DNA from: Epiperipatus broadwayi
Taxonomy: Eukaryota > Onychophora > Udeonychophora > Euonychophora > Peripatidae
Length of the DNA: 64,000 nt
Direction: 5' to 3'
Assembly: GCA_028023455.1 (NCBI GenBank)
Contig: JAQFVV010000158.1
Span: 2,612,661-2,676,660 of the forward strand
Part shown: piece after piece, positions 62,341 through 64,000 of the stretch
Position numbering within the stretch: the stretch's first letter is position 1
Layout of the letters: each line of letters starts with the position of its first letter
Position numbers and translations under genes: made by a program
The notes under the pieces: generated by a model
Database searches by the model: none
Told to the model about the DNA's origin: nothing
The model's input: the letters and a program-made list of their open reading frames with translations, nothing else

Positions 62341-64000
62341 AGACGATATCTTTATTGACTAAGCTCCCATGAAATTATAAACTTAAAGAAGATTACAAGG
62401 TGATTAATGAAGATAATAACTTCTGGTCAAACTAGCTTTAAAATCCACAAACAAACAAAATGTTATGAAATAAATTTAATATTCATCAAACCAATAAATA
62501 AATAATAATTAGATTGATGAAATGAATATGAAAGTAAAATTATAAATTAAGCAATAGGTAAATTAGGATATAGATGACTAAATGGATGATGAAAATAAGT
62601 CATAATTAAATAATAAAATGAAATGAGTCTGAGAATGAAGAGAAAAGAACGATGTATAAGAATAATGAATGATTAAGATGATGGTAGAATAAGAGTTAAT
62701 GGATGATGAAGATGATAAAAGAATAAGAGCTAGTGAATAATGAGTTAATTAGGATAATGAATTAGGATGAAAGAAGAATATAGAAATAAAGAAAGATTGA
62801 AATGACAGATGAGAAGAATGATGATGATAGAAGATGATGTCCAGAACTCTAAACTGATATTGAATTAAATGACAATAAGACAACTAAATAAAATACGGAT
62901 TCCAAGCTTGACAAAACCAGAATATTCACCATAAAGTCAAAACAAGCTATACATTTAAGACAAAAGAAGCAATTTACACCTTAAAGTTTGGTTGACTTTT
63001 ATAAAACAGTGAATACAACATAACTCAAATCCAACTACAATAAATAACTAGATATAAAATTTACCATAAATTCAAATTCTACAGTGCAAATTACTAACTT
63101 ATTCTTCTCAGGGTTCAAACAACTTAAAGATTGTTATACAAGATATACTTGGGTCAGTGAGAAGGATTTTGCCACTACCCAAATATAATGCACAAAATGG
63201 CTCTTAATACAAAATTGAATTAACAAACAATATTTAGTAATTCCAAAGAAATTTTATAAACTCCCTAACTATTATAAACTTTAGCTTCAAGAAATAGGAA
63301 TAACTTTTCAATAGCTAAACACAATAACTTACCAACTGCCTTTTCTCAATTAATTATAAACAATGTGATCAAGATCAGTGAATGATAGATCTGCAACTTC
63401 AAATAAACTGATTAAACCAATATTAAGTGTTTAATCTTTTAGTATACCATTTAAAATAATATGCCCTCTAGGTTAATAATATTTTGATTATTAAGTATTG
63501 AGGCCTTAGATGTACTCATAAATTATAGGGTTTAACAAGATTACTATGATATACCAACATAGTTAATTATACTATATTGATTGATGATGATTTCAATATA
63601 ATCAGATAATATGTCGATAGCAATAACAATAATAATGTGTGTGGTGATTAGCAATAAGACTACAGACAACTAAATAAATTTTTAACACAACAAGATTTAT
63701 TTACACTATTTACAAATTTATTTCAGACACATTCCATGAAATAAGATGAATACACTAAATAAAATCAGGGATGGAAAATAATTGGTGTCCTATTGCCTAC
63801 ACACATAGTAAATAAGACAAACTAATACAGTGATATTCATAGTATCACTTATTATTGGCTATGTTTCTATTATTATTCTATCTCACAGAATAAGATAGTT
63901 AAACTTTATTTAAGCTAAATTAGCATTTAAATTATAAAACAAAAATGTATTTAGGTCTTTAGGATATGCACAAATTTTAAATCTAAAACTCAAAAGTTAT
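62341..64000. other. Unassigned AT-rich sequence with GATGA-rich tract
   Basis: A purine-rich stretch at about 62515-62840 repeats variants of GATGA, GAATAAGA and AATGA with no open frame. The remainder has no coding signal. It might belong to a large LTR or other element extending past the window end, but I cannot support that. Confidence 0.45.

Noticed and set aside
1-64000. CRISPR array, operon, riboswitch or bacterial defence system
   Set aside because: No spaced direct-repeat array, no dense co-directional ORFs and no Shine-Dalgarno pattern were seen. The content is entirely that of an animal repeat-rich region.

Overview
The window is very AT-rich (roughly three quarters A+T by eye) eukaryotic DNA, almost certainly from an animal with a repeat-laden genome. 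It has no dense ORFs, operons or ribosome binding sites. The longest open frames are broken pieces of retrotransposons, and the recognisable elements are of types typical of Metazoa: AP-endonuclease LINEs, GIY-YIG Penelope-like elements, Ty3/Gypsy elements, tRNA-derived SINEs and TA-flanked MITEs. I cannot name the species. No complete host gene is visible. One 110-nt segment (20446-20555, minus strand) looks like a host exon between splice sites, so this may be intronic or intergenic sequence of a large gene.

Layout. 1-11 kb: AT-rich spacer with a LINE 3' scrap (3235-3645), a 243-bp inverted repeat, a Helitron-like motif cluster (6037-6660) and two hairpins. 11-17 kb: two successive plus-strand LINE corpses. 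LINE A (11184-13860) belongs to a family whose protein ends in a C2H2 finger; LINE C (14310-16970) keeps endonuclease and reverse transcriptase (RT) motifs. 18.5-20.4 kb: a minus-strand Jockey-like LINE (LINE D) split by a fold-back element, next to the candidate exon. 22.3-22.8 kb: a SINE and a second fold-back copy. 26.3 kb: a 250-bp near-perfect palindrome. 27.8-29 kb: another LINE corpse (LINE B). 33.05-33.43 kb: a MITE. 34.3-37.5 kb: an LTR element that kept gag and part of protease but lost the rest of pol.

41.4-56.5 kb is the centrepiece: a 15.1-kb Ty3/Gypsy-type element with 2.1-2.35-kb LTRs and a 4-bp target duplication. Its gag begins with a coiled-coil region. Its protease gene is interrupted by a head-to-tail pair of Penelope-like elements on the opposite strand. 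After the interruption the Gypsy protease end, RT, RNase H, integrase and a GPY/F-like module follow in the expected order, all broken by stops and frameshifts.

59.1-60.2 kb holds a second LINE A copy with an intact C2H2 tail, then a SINE. The end of the window has a 67-68-bp tandem repeat and a GATGA-rich tract. Nothing here looks like an active gene system. What can be read is the order of nested insertions and several small inverted-repeat families. Boundaries and family names come from reading translations and motifs by eye, without database searches.
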